Source of the DNA: Streptomyces cyaneofuscatus
GTDB taxonomy: Bacteria; Actinomycetota; Actinomycetes; Streptomycetales; Streptomycetaceae
Direction: 5' to 3'
DNA: 64,000 nucleotides
Assembly: GCF_000718135.1 (NCBI RefSeq)
Contig: NZ_JOEM01000004.1
Location: forward strand, 124,001 to 188,000
In this document: positions 44,627 through 54,472 of the stretch, piece by piece
How the letters are laid out: each line of letters starts with the position of its first letter
How positions within the stretch are numbered: position 1 is the first letter of the stretch
Position numbers and translations under genes: made by a program
Notes under the pieces: generated by a model
The model's database searches: none
Seen by the model: only the letters and a program-made list of their open reading frames with translations
What the model was told of the DNA's origin: nothing

Positions 44627-46126
44627 TTACACATCCCCTTGACGGTCCAGCGCGTAGGCCAGAGCCTGCTCGAACCCGGAGGACGCCGAGGCCTCGGCGG
44701 TCGGGTCCTGCTGCCGTACGTCGACGACGTGACCGGTCATCTCGGAGAGCAGCACGTCCAGCGAGGTGTGCGCCACGGCCTCCGAGGAGAGCAGCGAGCC
44801 CTCCGGCTCCTGGCCGAACGCCTTGGTGCGCATCGGCGTCGCGGTCCGCTCCGGGTTGACGCAGTTGACCCGGATCCCCTCGCCCGCCCACTCGTCGGCG
44901 AGCGCCTGGGTCAGGTTGACCATGGCGGCCTTGGTGGAGGAGTAGAGGCTGTACTCGGCGCGGCCGCGCGTGTAGCTGCTGGAGGTGTAGAGCAGCAGCT
45001 GGCCCCGGGTCTCGACGAGGTACTTGTAGGAGGCGCGCGCGATCTGGACGGGGGCCAGGTAGTTGACGTTCAGAGCTTCCTGGATCGTCGCGTTGTCCGT
45101 CTCGGCCAGCTTGCCGATGCGCAGGACGCCCGCGGTGTTGATGACGTAGTCGACGCGGCCGGTCTCGGCGTACGCCTTGGCGAGCGCCGCGTCGACGTGG
45201 TCCGGGTTCTCCACGTGCGTGCCGGTGGTGGAGCGGCCCAGCGCGTAGACCCGCGCGCCGTGGCTCTCGGCCAGCCTCGCGATGTCGGCGCCGATCCCGT
45301 ACGAACCGCCGAAGACGACGAGGGTCTTGCCGGAGAGCTGCTCACGGTAGGCGGCCTCGTCGGCCTGGCGCGGGGCGGCGGTGGAGGCGAGCTGGAAGAG
45401 CTTGTCCGTGATGAAGACGTCGACCGGCTGGGTGACCTTCATGTTGTACTCGTCGCCCGCGACCACATAGATCGGCACGTCGGGGAGGTACTTGAGGACC
45501 ACCGAACAGTCGTCGGTCGCCTGGAAGTTGGGGTCCCCCGCCGCGATCCGGTACGCCTTGCGGATCGTGGAGAGCTTGAACGCCTGCGGGGTCTGGCCGC
45601 GGCGCAGCCGGGAGCGGTCGGGGACCTCGGTGATGAACTCCCCGTCCCCGCCGTGGGTGCGGGTCACGATGATCGTGTCCGCGGAGGGGATGGCGACGTC
45701 GACGGCCTGGTAGCGGTCGAGGGCCTCGACACAGTCCCTGATCACACGCTGTGACAGCAGCGGGCGCACCGCGTCGTGGAAGAGGACGTTGCGGTCCTCG
45801 CCCTCGGCCAGTCCCTCGCCCAGGGCCGCGATGGCGCGCTCGGTCGTCTCGTTGCGGGTGTTGCCGCCCTCGATGATCCGCGTGACCTTGGTCAGCTGAG
45901 CCCTGGCGACGATCTTCTCGACGTCGGGTACGAAGCCGGGCGCCATGAGCACGATGACGTCGTCGATGTCCTCGGCGTTCTCGAAGATGGTCAGCGTGTG
46001 CTCGATGACCGCCTTGCCGGCGATCTTCAACAGCTGCTTGGGGATCGACAGTCCCACGCGCTGCCCGGTGCCACCGGCGAGTACGACCGCGGTGGTCCGG
46101 GGCTTGGCTTCGTGCGGCTCAGACAC
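44627..46126 (-). CDS. Bifunctional cytidylyltransferase / SDR oxidoreductase (CDP-ribitol synthase type)
   Basis: 499 residues from ATG 46126. Residues ~1-235 are an IspD/TarI-like nucleotidyltransferase (AVVLAGGTGQRVGLSIPKQLL, FHDAVRPLLS, IPSADTI, RGQTPQAF). Residues ~265-499 form an SDR (VVFGGSYGIGADIARLA, NTAGVL, YSLYSSTKAAM with YxxxK). Haemophilus Bcs1/Acs1 has the same fusion and converts ribulose-5-phosphate to CDP-ribitol. The TagF-like neighbours support CDP-ribitol (or a related CDP-polyol) as product. The gene is transcribed from a 337-base region containing a dyad. Confidence 0.88.
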   Translation of the reverse strand: MSEPHEAKPRTTAVVLAGGTGQRVGLSIPKQLLKIAGKAVIEHTLTIFENAEDIDDVIVLMAPGFVPDVEKIVARAQLTKVTRIIEGGNTRNETTERAIAALGEGLAEGEDRNVLFHDAVRPLLSQRVIRDCVEALDRYQAVDVAIPSADTIIVTRTHGGDGEFITEVPDRSRLRRGQTPQAFKLSTIRKAYRIAAGDPNFQATDDCSVVLKYLPDVPIYVVAGDEYNMKVTQPVDVFITDKLFQLASTAAPRQADEAAYREQLSGKTLVVFGGSYGIGADIARLAESHGARVYALGRSTTGTHVENPDHVDAALAKAYAETGRVDYVINTAGVLRIGKLAETDNATIQEALNVNYLAPVQIARASYKYLVETRGQLLLYTSSSYTRGRAEYSLYSSTKAAMVNLTQALADEWAGEGIRVNCVNPERTATPMRTKAFGQEPEGSLLSSEAVAHTSLDVLLSEMTGHVVDVRQQDPTAEASASSGFEQALAYALDRQGDV

Positions 46127-46289
46127 AGACGACCTACCTTGCTATGACGGGGGAACAGCGCGATGCTCGCACTCTCCGTGACCGTCTCGCAAGGTGGACG
46201 CCGTCCGCCGCACCCCCCGCGGAAACCGGCAGTTCACCCTCTGGCCAGGGAGGTTGGAGGGCCCGGGTCCGGTACGCGCGTGATCCGAT

Positions 46290-46323
46290 CCACAGAGATG
46301 TTGCATAATCTGCACATCTGTGG
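46290..46323. promoter_or_regulatory. Imperfect inverted repeat upstream of the CDP-ribitol synthase
   Basis: CCACAGAGATG and CACATCTGTGG (arms matching at 9 of 11 positions, 12-base spacer) surround an AT-rich centre. Candidate operator or promoter-associated dyad. Confidence 0.35.
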
Positions 46324-46386
46324 CCCTTGCGGCGCTCCTGAGCGACCCGCCGGCGGCCTGACCACCGTAGATCCGCCCCGAGGCCA

Positions 46387-46424
46387 CCGGACGGCCGGAC
46401 TCCATACGGAGTCGAGCCGTCCGG
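46387..46424 (-). terminator. Terminator after obg
   Basis: CCGGACGGC / GCCGTCCGG with inner GACTCC-atac-GGAGTC; 40 bases beyond the obg stop on the minus strand. Confidence 0.85.
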
Positions 46425-46463
46425 TCATGGAACAGATGTGCCTTGGAGGGAGCCGGGGCCCTC

Positions 46464-47900
46464 CTAGAAGGGGTCGAACTCGTCGTACTCCTTCTCCGCG
46501 TCGTCCCGCTCGGCGTCGCGGTCCCGGCGACGCTGCGCCGCGGGGCGCGGCTCCTCCAGGCGGTGGTCCTCGCCGCGGCGGCCGAGCATCTCGGCGCCTG
46601 CCGTCACGGTCGGCTCCCAGTCGAAGACGACCGCGTTCTCCTCGGGTCCGATGGCCACACCGTCGCCGGCCCGGGCGCCCGCCTTCATCAGGGCGTCCTC
46701 GACGCCGAGGCGGTTGAGCCGGTCCGCGAGGTAGCCGACGGCCTCGTCGTTGTTGAAGTCGGTCTGGCGCACCCAGCGCTCGGGCTTCTCGCCGCGCACC
46801 CGGTAGATGCCCTCGTCGTCCAGGGTGACGGTGAAGCCCGCGTCGTCGACCGCCTTGGGACGGATGACGATGCGGGTCGCCTCCTCCTTCGGCTTGGTGG
46901 CACGCGCCTTCGCGATGATCCCGGCGAGCGCGAAGCTCAGCTCCTTGAGGCCCTTGTGCGCGATGGCGGAGACCTCGAAGACCTGGTAGCCACGGGCCTC
47001 CAGGTCGGGGCGGATCATGTCGGCGAGGTCCTGGCCGTCGGGGATGTCGACCTTGTTGAGGGCGACGATGCGGGGCCGGTCGTCCAGGCCGCCGTAGAGC
47101 CGCAGCTCCTCCTCGATCATGTCGAGGTCGGAGACGGGGTCACGGTCGGACTCCAGCGTCGCGGTGTCCAGGACGTGCACGAGCACCGAGCAGCGCTCGA
47201 CGTGGCGCAGGAACTCCAGGCCGAGGCCCTTGCCCTGGCTGGCGCCGGGGATGAGGCCCGGGACGTCGGCGATGGTGTAGACGGTCGAACCGGCGGTGAC
47301 GACGCCGAGGTTCGGGACGAGCGTGGTGAAGGGGTAGTCCGCGATCTTCGGCTTGGCCGCGGAGAGCACCGAGATCAGCGAGGACTTGCCCGCGCTCGGG
47401 TATCCGACGAGAGCCACGTCGGCGACGGTCTTGAGCTCCAGGACGATGTCCCGGCTCTCCCCCGGCTCACCGAGCAGCGCGAAACCGGGCGCCTTGCGGC
47501 GGGCGGAGGCGAGCGCCGCGTTGCCGAGGCCGCCGCGGCCGCCCTGTCCGGCGACGAAGGTGGTGCCCTGGCCGACGAGGTCGGCGAGCACGTTCCCGGC
47601 CTTGTCGAGGACGACGGTGCCGTCGGGCACGGGCAGGACCATGTCCTGGCCGTCCTTGCCGGAACGGTTGTCACCGGCGCCGGGCTGGCCGTTGGTGGCC
47701 TTGCGGTGGGGGCTGTGGTGGTAGTCCAGCAGCGTGGTCACGGACTGCTCGACGACGAGGATCACATCGCCGCCCCGTCCGCCGTTGCCCCCGTCGGGGC
47801 CGCCCAGCGGCTTGAACTTCTCACGGTGTACGGAGGCGCAGCCGTGGCCTCCGTTACCCGCGGCGGCATGCAGCTCGACGCGGTCCACGAAGGTGGTCAT
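46464..47900 (-). CDS. obg: GTPase Obg
   Basis: 478 residues from ATG 47900. The Gly-rich Obg fold ([28 protein letters not shown]), G1 [10 protein letters not shown]3 DVPG, G4 NKVD and a C-terminal OCT domain ([19 protein letters not shown]), plus an acidic/basic tail, are all present. Obg acts in ribosome assembly and, in Streptomyces, in the onset of development. It follows rpmA and rplU on the same strand. Confidence 0.98.
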   Translation of the reverse strand: MTTFVDRVELHAAAGNGGHGCASVHREKFKPLGGPDGGNGGRGGDVILVVEQSVTTLLDYHHSPHRKATNGQPGAGDNRSGKDGQDMVLPVPDGTVVLDKAGNVLADLVGQGTTFVAGQGGRGGLGNAALASARRKAPGFALLGEPGESRDIVLELKTVADVALVGYPSAGKSSLISVLSAAKPKIADYPFTTLVPNLGVVTAGSTVYTIADVPGLIPGASQGKGLGLEFLRHVERCSVLVHVLDTATLESDRDPVSDLDMIEEELRLYGGLDDRPRIVALNKVDIPDGQDLADMIRPDLEARGYQVFEVSAIAHKGLKELSFALAGIIAKARATKPKEEATRIVIRPKAVDDAGFTVTLDDEGIYRVRGEKPERWVRQTDFNNDEAVGYLADRLNRLGVEDALMKAGARAGDGVAIGPEENAVVFDWEPTVTAGAEMLGRRGEDHRLEEPRPAAQRRRDRDAERDDAEKEYDEFDPF

Positions 47901-47969
47901 GGTTGGTGCCTCCAGATAACAGGTGCAGGTACAGCAGGAAAATGCGGAATTGTCTCTGTCGTAACACGC

Positions 47970-48020
47970 CGAGGGCGGACCCGCTTCCCCGGTTGCCGGG
48001 AAAGCTGAGATCCGCCCTCG
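47970..48020 (-). terminator. Hairpin between rpmA and obg
   Basis: CGAGGGCGGA (47970-47979) pairs with TCCGCCCTCG (48011-48020), enclosing a small CCCGG hairpin. It may partly terminate the ribosomal-protein transcript. Confidence 0.75.
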
Positions 48021-48058
48021 GAAGGTGCTGTGTGCCGTTCTGCGCGCGTCGGGAAAAC

Positions 48059-48316
48059 TCAGACGGCGAGCGGAACGATGTTCACGACCTTGCGGCCACG
48101 GTGCGTACCGAACTCCACCGCACCGGCGGTCAGCGCGAACAGCGTGTCGTCGCCGCCACGGCCGACGCCCGTGCCCGGGTGGAAGTGGGTGCCGCGCTGG
48201 CGGACCAGGATCTCACCGGCGTTGACGGCCTGACCGCCGAAGCGCTTCACGCCGAGCCGCTGAGCATTGGAATCGCGCCCGTTCCGAGTGGACGATGCGC
48301 CCTTCTTGTGTGCCAT
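48059..48316 (-). CDS. rpmA: 50S ribosomal protein L27
   Basis: 85 residues from ATG 48316. [20 protein letters not shown] and [20 protein letters not shown] are diagnostic. Located 14 bases after rplU. Confidence 0.98.
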   Translation of the reverse strand: MAHKKGASSTRNGRDSNAQRLGVKRFGGQAVNAGEILVRQRGTHFHPGTGVGRGGDDTLFALTAGAVEFGTHRGRKVVNIVPLAV

Positions 48317-48330
48317 GTGTTCTCAGTCCC

Positions 48331-48651
48331 TTACTTCGCAGCCGCGGGGATACCGGTGACCTTGATCGCCGTGTACTGCTGGCGGTGACCCTGGCGACGG
48401 CGGTAGCCGGTCTTGTTCTTGTAGCGAAGGATGTCGATCTTCGCGCCCTTGTGGTGGTCCACGATCTCAGCCGTGACCTTGATGCCGTCCAGCACCCACG
48501 GGTCGCTGGTGACCGCGTCACCGTCGACAACGAGCAGGGTCGAGAGCTCGACCGTGTCGCCAACCTTGGCAGTGGAAATCTTGTCAACCTCAACGATGTC
48601 GCCGACAGCTACCTTGTGCTGGCGACCACCGCTGCGCACGATGGCGTACAC
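48331..48651 (-). CDS. rplU: 50S ribosomal protein L21
   Basis: 106 residues from GTG 48651 ([18 protein letters not shown]), preceded by [28 protein letters not shown] is the L21 signature. First gene of rplU-rpmA-obg. The 293 bases upstream hold its promoter/leader and that of the divergent acetyltransferase; I could not fold a convincing known leader motif. Confidence 0.98.
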   Translation of the reverse strand: MYAIVRSGGRQHKVAVGDIVEVDKISTAKVGDTVELSTLLVVDGDAVTSDPWVLDGIKVTAEIVDHHKGAKIDILRYKNKTGYRRRQGHRQQYTAIKVTGIPAAAK

Positions 48652-48944
48652 GCGGATCTCTCTCTCGCTCGGAACGGATCCCCTGATGCCAGCCGCTCGC
48701 ACGGGCCGAGGCCCGGGGCGATCCGGAAGGATGAGCGGCCTCTCCTGGCGGACGGCGCGAACACCGACCGTTACCGGGAGGGATGTGCTCAGGGGTAGGC
48801 GCGTATGGAAAACACACCGAGGGTCAAGGTTACGGGGCCGGGGTGTGGGGGTCAAACCGGGGTGACGGCCCCGTGGTGGCTCCTCCGGAGCCGCGGCCAC
48901 ACCTATGCTTTCCGGGCCAGTCAGCTCTCCGGAAGGCACACACC

Positions 48945-49547
48945 GTGAACTACAGGGTCCAGCCCACCGCCCAGGTCGACGAGAGCGCCGAGATCGGCGC
49001 CGGCAGCAGCATCTGGGAGCTGGCGCAGATCCGTGAGGGCGCGAAGCTCGGCGAGGGCTGTGTCGTCGGACGCGGTGCCTACGTCGGCAGCGGCGTACGC
49101 ATCGGCGACAACGTCAAGCTCCAGAACTTCGCCCTCGTCTACGAGCCCGCCGAGCTCGGCGACGGGGTCTTCGTCGGCCCGGCGGTGGTCCTCACCAACG
49201 ACCAGTACCCGCGCTCGGTGGACCCCGACGGCAAGCAGAAGCGCGGCGGCGACTGGGAGGCCGTGGGCGTCAAGGTCGCCGAGGGCGCGTCGCTCGGTGC
49301 GCGGTCCGTCTGTGTCGCGCCGGTGCGGATCGGCCGGTGGGCGATGGTCGCGGCGGGCGCCGTGGTGACCAAGGACGTCCCCGACTTCGCCCTGGTCGTC
49401 GGCGTACCGGCCCGGCGGATCGGCTGGGTGGGCCGCAGCGGCGTGCGCCTGGTGGCCCGCGAGGGTGAGCCGGGGGTGTGGGAGTGCCCGCGGAGCGGGG
49501 CGCTGTACGAGGAGGGGGACGGGGTCCTCAGGGAGCGCGCCGCATAA
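48945..49547 (+). CDS. WbpD-type hexapeptide N-acetyltransferase
   Basis: 200 residues from GTG 48945 with GGAAGG. Left-handed beta-helix hexapeptide repeats ([38 protein letters not shown]...) and the C-terminal [27 protein letters not shown] mark the LbH acetyltransferases. WbpD acetylates the 3-amino group of UDP-GlcNAc3NA, the last step toward UDP-2,3-diacetamido-glucuronate. The other three enzymes of that route are encoded on the opposite strand in the same locus, which strongly favours this assignment. Confidence 0.88.
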   Translation: MNYRVQPTAQVDESAEIGAGSSIWELAQIREGAKLGEGCVVGRGAYVGSGVRIGDNVKLQNFALVYEPAELGDGVFVGPAVVLTNDQYPRSVDPDGKQKRGGDWEAVGVKVAEGASLGARSVCVAPVRIGRWAMVAAGAVVTKDVPDFALVVGVPARRIGWVGRSGVRLVAREGEPGVWECPRSGALYEEGDGVLRERAA

Positions 49548-49592
49548 TCCCCTCGGGACAGGGGTGCGGGCCGGCCCCCTGAGGTCTGCCGC

Positions 49593-51728
49593 TCAGCCCT
49601 CCAGCAGCAGCCGGTCGAACCCGGGGCTGATCACCGGCCAGTCCCAGGTCGTCAGCGCGTGCTCCGCCGCCTCAGCCGTCGCCTTGCGCCACGTCTCCTC
49701 CGTCGCCGTCAGCGCGAGGATGCGGTCGGCGGCCTCCCCCGGTGAGCCGACCACCCAGTCGGCGGGGAAGAGCGTCCGGGCGCCGTGCTCCTTGCCCGCG
49801 AAGAACGGCCAGTCGCGGACCACCGGAAGCGCGCCGCTGGCGGCGCCCTCGACCAGGCCGCAGTGGAAGCTCTCCCGCACCGAGCTGCTGAGGATCACCC
49901 CGATCCCGGTGAGCGCGCCCGGTACGTCCTCGGTGCGCCCCAGCAGCCGGACCGCCCCGGTGGGCTCCAGCTCGGCCAGGTCCCGCCGGAGCAGGTCGTC
50001 GTAGGCGCGGGCCGCGGCGCTGGCCTTGCGGTCCAGTCCGTCGCCGATGACGACCAGGCGGTAGCGCTCGTCGTGCTCCCGCAGCCGCCGCAGCACCTCC
50101 ACGGCCCACCGCGGGTCCTTGGCGACGACGCCCGCCCCGATCAGGCCGACGGTGAAGCGGGTGTCGCCGCCGGTCTTCTCCTGCCGGAACCGCTCCAGGT
50201 CCATGGCGTTGGCGATGACGTGCAGCGCCGGTGCGCCCGGCTCCCGCAGCCGCGGCAGGCAGTCGGCGACCAGGTCGCGCAGGTGGTCCCCGACGAAGAC
50301 CAGGTCGTCGACCCGGTCCAGGTCCATCAGGTGCGGCCACAGGGTGAACGCCTCGTAGCTGTGCAGCCGTACGACGATCCGGGTGGTTCCCGGGTCCACC
50401 AGCGTGAACAGGGCCGCGGCGTTGGTGCACCAGTCGACGAAGACCGTGTCCGCCCAGTCCAGATGGGGCCGGAGCGCCTTCTCGGCCCGCTCGCCGAGGG
50501 TGGCCGCGCCGCCGAGCGCGTACTCCATCATCCGCTGGGCGCCGCGCGCCAGCGGTCGCAGCGTCTCGTCCTCCTTCACCTCCAGGAAGCGGATCTCGAC
50601 GCCCGGGTGGTCGGCGTACCGGTCGCGGATCGCCTGGAGGAAGTTGGCGTTGGAGTACGTCGTGACCAGCAGCCGCAGCGGCCGGCCGGCCGGTGGGGCG
50701 GCGGCGGGCACCGCACGGCCGCGGGGTGCGGTCATGGCCTGGAAGGCCGTGCTCGCGCGGAACGGTGCCAGATAGCCGGCCGGGTCCTCGGCCAGCGGCG
50801 AGGTCAGCGAGTCGAAGTGGACGGCCCGGGGGAAGGCGAGGGTGAGCGCCGAGGAGAGCGAGGCCGCGGCCTTCTTCGCGTCGCCCTTGGCGTACCACCG
50901 GTCGGCGGTCGTGAGCGCCGCCTCGTACGCGGAGCGGCGCAGCGCCGCGTCGTCGTGGCCGCGCTCCAGGTCGGCCCTGGCCGCCTCGGCGAGCAGGTCC
51001 GCGCGCAGGGCCCGGTCGGCGGTGAGCCGGGCGGCGTCCTTCAGCACCAGGGTGGCGCCGGCCTTGCGGCCGCCTTCGGACATGCTCAGGCTGACGCGCC
51101 GGGCCAGCTTGGCCCGCAGCCGGTCCGGCACCTTGGGCGCGACCACCGCACCGCGCCACGACTTGGCGCCGACCGAGGTGCGCAGGACGGCCGGGGAGGA
51201 GGCGCGGCGCAGCGCCCCGCCGGCCACGCGCCGGGCGGCCCGCTTGGTGGTGCGGGCGGCGCTGGCCGGGGTCGGTACGGACCGGGTGACGGCCCGCAGG
51301 GCGTAGTGCAGCGGCCGCTCGCGGCGGTCCTCGACGGCCTTGAGGGCGGGCGCGATGCCGAAGACGGCGTGGGCCCTCCGGTTCAGCTGGGCCAGCCGCC
51401 ACACCGTGTAGACGGCGGTGGCGTCCAGGGCGACCAGGACGTGGGCCCGGCGGCCGGAGCCGCGCACCTGCCGGTCGCGTTCGGCGGTGGCCCAGACGCG
51501 GCGCGGGGCGGAGAGCTTGGCCACGCGCTTCTCGAACATCCGGCCGCGTTCGGCGGCCGCCTCGGTCAGGGAGCGCAACCGGGTCAGTTCGAGGCCGGGG
51601 TCGATGTCGTCCGGGGCGAAGAGCCCCGCCAGTTCGACGGTGGCGCCCGCCGCGCGGAACTTCTCCAGCGACGCCTTGAGGACCGCGGCCTGCGGCCGTG
51701 TTCCGGCGATCAGCAGTACGTGCGTCAT
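49593..51728 (-). CDS. Large glycosyltransferase, family 4 type
   Basis: 711 residues from ATG 51728, overlapping the upstream stop (ATGA). The N-terminal ~330 residues start MTHVLLIAGTRPQ and are helical and basic. The C-terminal ~370 residues have the GT-B pattern (LLVTTYSNANFLQAI, VIANAMDLERF, FTVGLIGAGVVAKDP, VVIGDG, RESFHCGLVEGAASG with the typical Glu). Last gene of the leftward glycan operon. Donor unknown, but the neighbouring diacetamido-uronate is an obvious candidate. Confidence 0.85.
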   Translation of the reverse strand: MTHVLLIAGTRPQAAVLKASLEKFRAAGATVELAGLFAPDDIDPGLELTRLRSLTEAAAERGRMFEKRVAKLSAPRRVWATAERDRQVRGSGRRAHVLVALDATAVYTVWRLAQLNRRAHAVFGIAPALKAVEDRRERPLHYALRAVTRSVPTPASAARTTKRAARRVAGGALRRASSPAVLRTSVGAKSWRGAVVAPKVPDRLRAKLARRVSLSMSEGGRKAGATLVLKDAARLTADRALRADLLAEAARADLERGHDDAALRRSAYEAALTTADRWYAKGDAKKAAASLSSALTLAFPRAVHFDSLTSPLAEDPAGYLAPFRASTAFQAMTAPRGRAVPAAAPPAGRPLRLLVTTYSNANFLQAIRDRYADHPGVEIRFLEVKEDETLRPLARGAQRMMEYALGGAATLGERAEKALRPHLDWADTVFVDWCTNAAALFTLVDPGTTRIVVRLHSYEAFTLWPHLMDLDRVDDLVFVGDHLRDLVADCLPRLREPGAPALHVIANAMDLERFRQEKTGGDTRFTVGLIGAGVVAKDPRWAVEVLRRLREHDERYRLVVIGDGLDRKASAAARAYDDLLRRDLAELEPTGAVRLLGRTEDVPGALTGIGVILSSSVRESFHCGLVEGAASGALPVVRDWPFFAGKEHGARTLFPADWVVGSPGEAADRILALTATEETWRKATAEAAEHALTTWDWPVISPGFDRLLLEG

Positions 51729-53131
51729 ACGGAGAGGTCCTCCACCTCGTGGGTGCCCGGGGCCGTGGACGGCGTCCCGGAGCTCCCGTCCCCCTCGGGG
51801 GCCGGGACGGCCTGGCGGATGAGACGGCGTACGGCGGGGCCCAGTTGGGCCGCTCGCGCGTACTGCGCCGCGTGGGCCCTGGCCGCCGCCCGGTCCTCGT
51901 CGCTCGCGTCGACCGCGAGCTTCGCGGCGCTGGAGTAGGCGGCGGCCAGCGCCTCCTCGTCGAAGCCGAAGGCTCCCGTCCACAGCGGGTGGCCGGTCAT
52001 CACGGTGGTCGCGTCGTGCTCCACCGCGTGCGCGGACATGACGGGCAGGCCGGTCGCGGCGTACTCGTAGACCTTGCCGGACGTCATGTACTTCCCGCCC
52101 ATGATCATGAGGAGCAGGACGTCCCAGCTCGCGAAGATGTCCGCCAGCTCGGCCTTGGGGGCGGGCCCCCCGAAGCTCACCGCCTCACCGCGGGCCTGCG
52201 CCTGCCGGATCAGCTCCATGTGGGCGTTGGCCTCGCGGGTCGCCCCGGAGCCGATCTGGCCGCGGATCTCCAGCCGTGAGCGGGCGACGAGCGGGTCCCG
52301 CTCGCGGGCGATGCGCCAGCCGTCGAGTACGGCCTTGAGGATGCGGGGCGGTGAGGTCACCACGCCGAGGTGCCCGAAGGTCAGCCCGGCGTCTGCGTCG
52401 GGGACGCGCGTACGGGCCGGGACGCTGTCCTCGTCGTACCCGTTGCGCACGACGTGGACGCGGTCGGCCAGATCGGGGTGACGCTCCCGGTACCACTCGG
52501 CGATCGGGTCGTTCACCAGCCACAGGGACAACGCCCGGCTGAGCACCTTGCGTTCCCACACGCCGGACGGCGAGTCGGCGGAGAAGGCCTCGCCGCCCTC
52601 GATGACGTCGACGGACCAGCCGTCCCGGAAGTCGATCGCGTACGGAACCTTGTGGGTCTCCCACAGGTGCAGGGCGGCGGCCATGTTCACGTACGGCACG
52701 CAGGTCGCCACGGTCAGGTCGGCGGGCCGCTCCCGGTGGATCCGCTCGACGGCTTTCTCCAGGTCGGCCTTCCAGCCACCGTAGATCGGCTCGGGGAATT
52801 CCTTCATCCCCTTTTTGCGGTACGCGGCAGCCCACTGCGTCGGCCGGAGCGCGCGGTCCTCGGAGAACTTCCGGATATCGGTTTCCAGGTCCTCGCGCAC
52901 CAGCGGCAGCTTCACGATGCGAACGCGCGGATCGACCCGCTCGGAGAGCGTGTGGTCGAGGCCGAAGTCCCGCTCCCAGGACTCGTCGGCAATGGTCACC
53001 ACCGTGACGTCCCAGCCTTGCGAGACGAATTGGTTGGCTGTTTCACGCATCCGGTAGGCGCAGCTCTTCGCAGCGGGGGGAAACCCGATCGCCAGGTAAA
53101 TCACATGGTGGGGAGCAGGGGTGTTAGACAC
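51725..53131 (-). CDS. Glycosyltransferase family 4
   Basis: 468 residues from GTG 53131. GT-B fold: IYLAIGFPPAAKSCAYRMRETANQF near the start (nucleotide-sugar/acceptor loop), LTFGHLGVVTSPPRILKAVLDGW, and SGKVYEYAATGLPVMS (the E-x7-type donor-binding segment). It is 54 bases downstream of the UDP-sugar dehydrogenase gene and overlaps the next gene by ATGA. Confidence 0.88.
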   Translation of the reverse strand: MSNTPAPHHVIYLAIGFPPAAKSCAYRMRETANQFVSQGWDVTVVTIADESWERDFGLDHTLSERVDPRVRIVKLPLVREDLETDIRKFSEDRALRPTQWAAAYRKKGMKEFPEPIYGGWKADLEKAVERIHRERPADLTVATCVPYVNMAAALHLWETHKVPYAIDFRDGWSVDVIEGGEAFSADSPSGVWERKVLSRALSLWLVNDPIAEWYRERHPDLADRVHVVRNGYDEDSVPARTRVPDADAGLTFGHLGVVTSPPRILKAVLDGWRIARERDPLVARSRLEIRGQIGSGATREANAHMELIRQAQARGEAVSFGGPAPKAELADIFASWDVLLLMIMGGKYMTSGKVYEYAATGLPVMSAHAVEHDATTVMTGHPLWTGAFGFDEEALAAAYSSAAKLAVDASDEDRAAARAHAAQYARAAQLGPAVRRLIRQAVPAPEGDGSSGTPSTAPGTHEVEDLSV

Positions 53132-53185
53132 GTCAAAACGCTAGCACGGCAGGCCTTCACCCCTGCCCCCGTCGTCTACGGAAGG

Positions 53186-54472
53186 TCAGCCACCGATCAC
53201 TACGCGTCGTACGCCGGCCCACTTCTCCGGATCCGTCGTGCGGCGGCCGTCGACCAGGACACGGACGTCCGGCAGGTCGGCCGCGGCGAGCTCGCGGTAC
53301 TCGGCGTGGTCGGCCTGGAGGATCGCCGCGGTGACGGCCTGGTGGCTGTCGTGCGGGACGAGACCGAGGGCGGTCAGCTCCTCCGGGGTGTACAGCGGGT
53401 CCGTGACGAACGGCACCGCGCCGCGCGCCTTGAGGGCCTCGACGACCCCGAAGACGCCGGAGAACGCGGTCTCCTTGACGCCCCCGCGGTAGGCGGCGCC
53501 CAGCACCAGGACCCCGACGCCGTCCAGGTCGCCGTAGGCGGCGGCCAGCAGGTCGACGGCGTACTCGGGCATCGCGGCGTTCGCCTCGCGGGCCGCGCGC
53601 ACGACGGTGGCCTCGGGGTCGTTCCACAGGTACATCCGCGGGTAGATCGGGATGCAGTGGCCGCCGACGGCGATGCCGGGCTGGTGGATGTGGCTGTAGG
53701 GCTGGCTGTTGCAGGCTTCGATGACCTTCTTGACGTCGATGTCGTTCCGGTCGGCGAACCGGGCGAACTGGTTGGCCAGCCCGATGTTGACGTCCCGGTA
53801 GGTGGTTTCGGCCAACTTCGCCAGCTCGGAGGCCTCCGCCGTGCCGAGGTCCCAGACGCCGTTGGGGCGGGGCAGGTCCGCGCGCTCGTCGAAGTCGAGC
53901 ACGGCCTCGTAGAAGGCGACGCCCGCCGCGGCGGACGCCTCGTCGATGCCGCCGACGAGCTTGGGGTAGCGGCGCAGGTCGGCGAAGACCCGGCCGGTCA
54001 GCACCCGCTCCGGGGAGAAGACCAGGTGGAAGTCCTCGCCCGGGGTGAGGCCGGAGCCCTCGGCCAGCATCGGCGCCCAGCGCGTACGGGTCGTGCCGAC
54101 GGGCAGCGTGGTCTCGTAGCTGACCAGGGTGCCGGGCTTCAGGCCCGCCGCGATGGCCTTGGTGGCGGCGTCCATCCAGCCGAAGTCCGGGGTGCCCTCG
54201 GCGTCCACGAAGAGCGGGACGACGACCACGACGGCGTCGGACGCGGCGACGGCGGCCGTGGTGTCCGTCGTGGCGGAGAGCAGGCCGGCGCCGACCGTCT
54301 CCTGGAGCTTGACGCCGAGGTCGTGCTCGCCGGGGAACGGCTCGGTGGCCGCGTTGACCAGCTCGACGACCTTCTCGTTGACGTCGGCGCCGATGACCCG
54401 GTGGCCCTTGGCGGCGAACTGCACGGCGAGCGGAAGCCCGATCTTGCCGAGCGCGACTACACAGATGTTCAT
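53186..54472 (-). CDS. UDP-N-acetyl-hexosamine 6-dehydrogenase (WbpA/WecC type)
   Basis: 428 residues from ATG 54472, overlapping the previous stop. The N-terminal Rossmann motif MNICVVALGKIGLPLAV, ETTLPVGTT, the Lys in AKLAETTYRDVNIGLANQ and the catalytic Cys (~273) in GGHCIPIYP define the UDP-sugar dehydrogenase family. The sequence type (GLG-IGLP, QP-Y-HIH) fits UDP-GlcNAc or UDP-ManNAc dehydrogenases rather than UDP-glucose. It would oxidise UDP-GlcNAc at C6 to UDP-GlcNAcA, the first step of the WbpABED route. Confidence 0.92.
   Translation of the reverse strand: MNICVVALGKIGLPLAVQFAAKGHRVIGADVNEKVVELVNAATEPFPGEHDLGVKLQETVGAGLLSATTDTTAAVAASDAVVVVVPLFVDAEGTPDFGWMDAATKAIAAGLKPGTLVSYETTLPVGTTRTRWAPMLAEGSGLTPGEDFHLVFSPERVLTGRVFADLRRYPKLVGGIDEASAAAGVAFYEAVLDFDERADLPRPNGVWDLGTAEASELAKLAETTYRDVNIGLANQFARFADRNDIDVKKVIEACNSQPYSHIHQPGIAVGGHCIPIYPRMYLWNDPEATVVRAAREANAAMPEYAVDLLAAAYGDLDGVGVLVLGAAYRGGVKETAFSGVFGVVEALKARGAVPFVTDPLYTPEELTALGLVPHDSHQAVTAAILQADHAEYRELAAADLPDVRVLVDGRRTTDPEKWAGVRRVVIGG

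Larger units (their letters stand above)
46127..46463. other. 337-base intergenic region upstream of the CDP-ribitol synthase
   Basis: No gene seen. It contains the obg terminator (46387-46424), a dyad (46290-46323) and probably the promoter of the leftward CDP-ribitol synthase gene. The centre is locally AT-rich (TTGCATAATCTGCAC). Confidence 0.7.
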
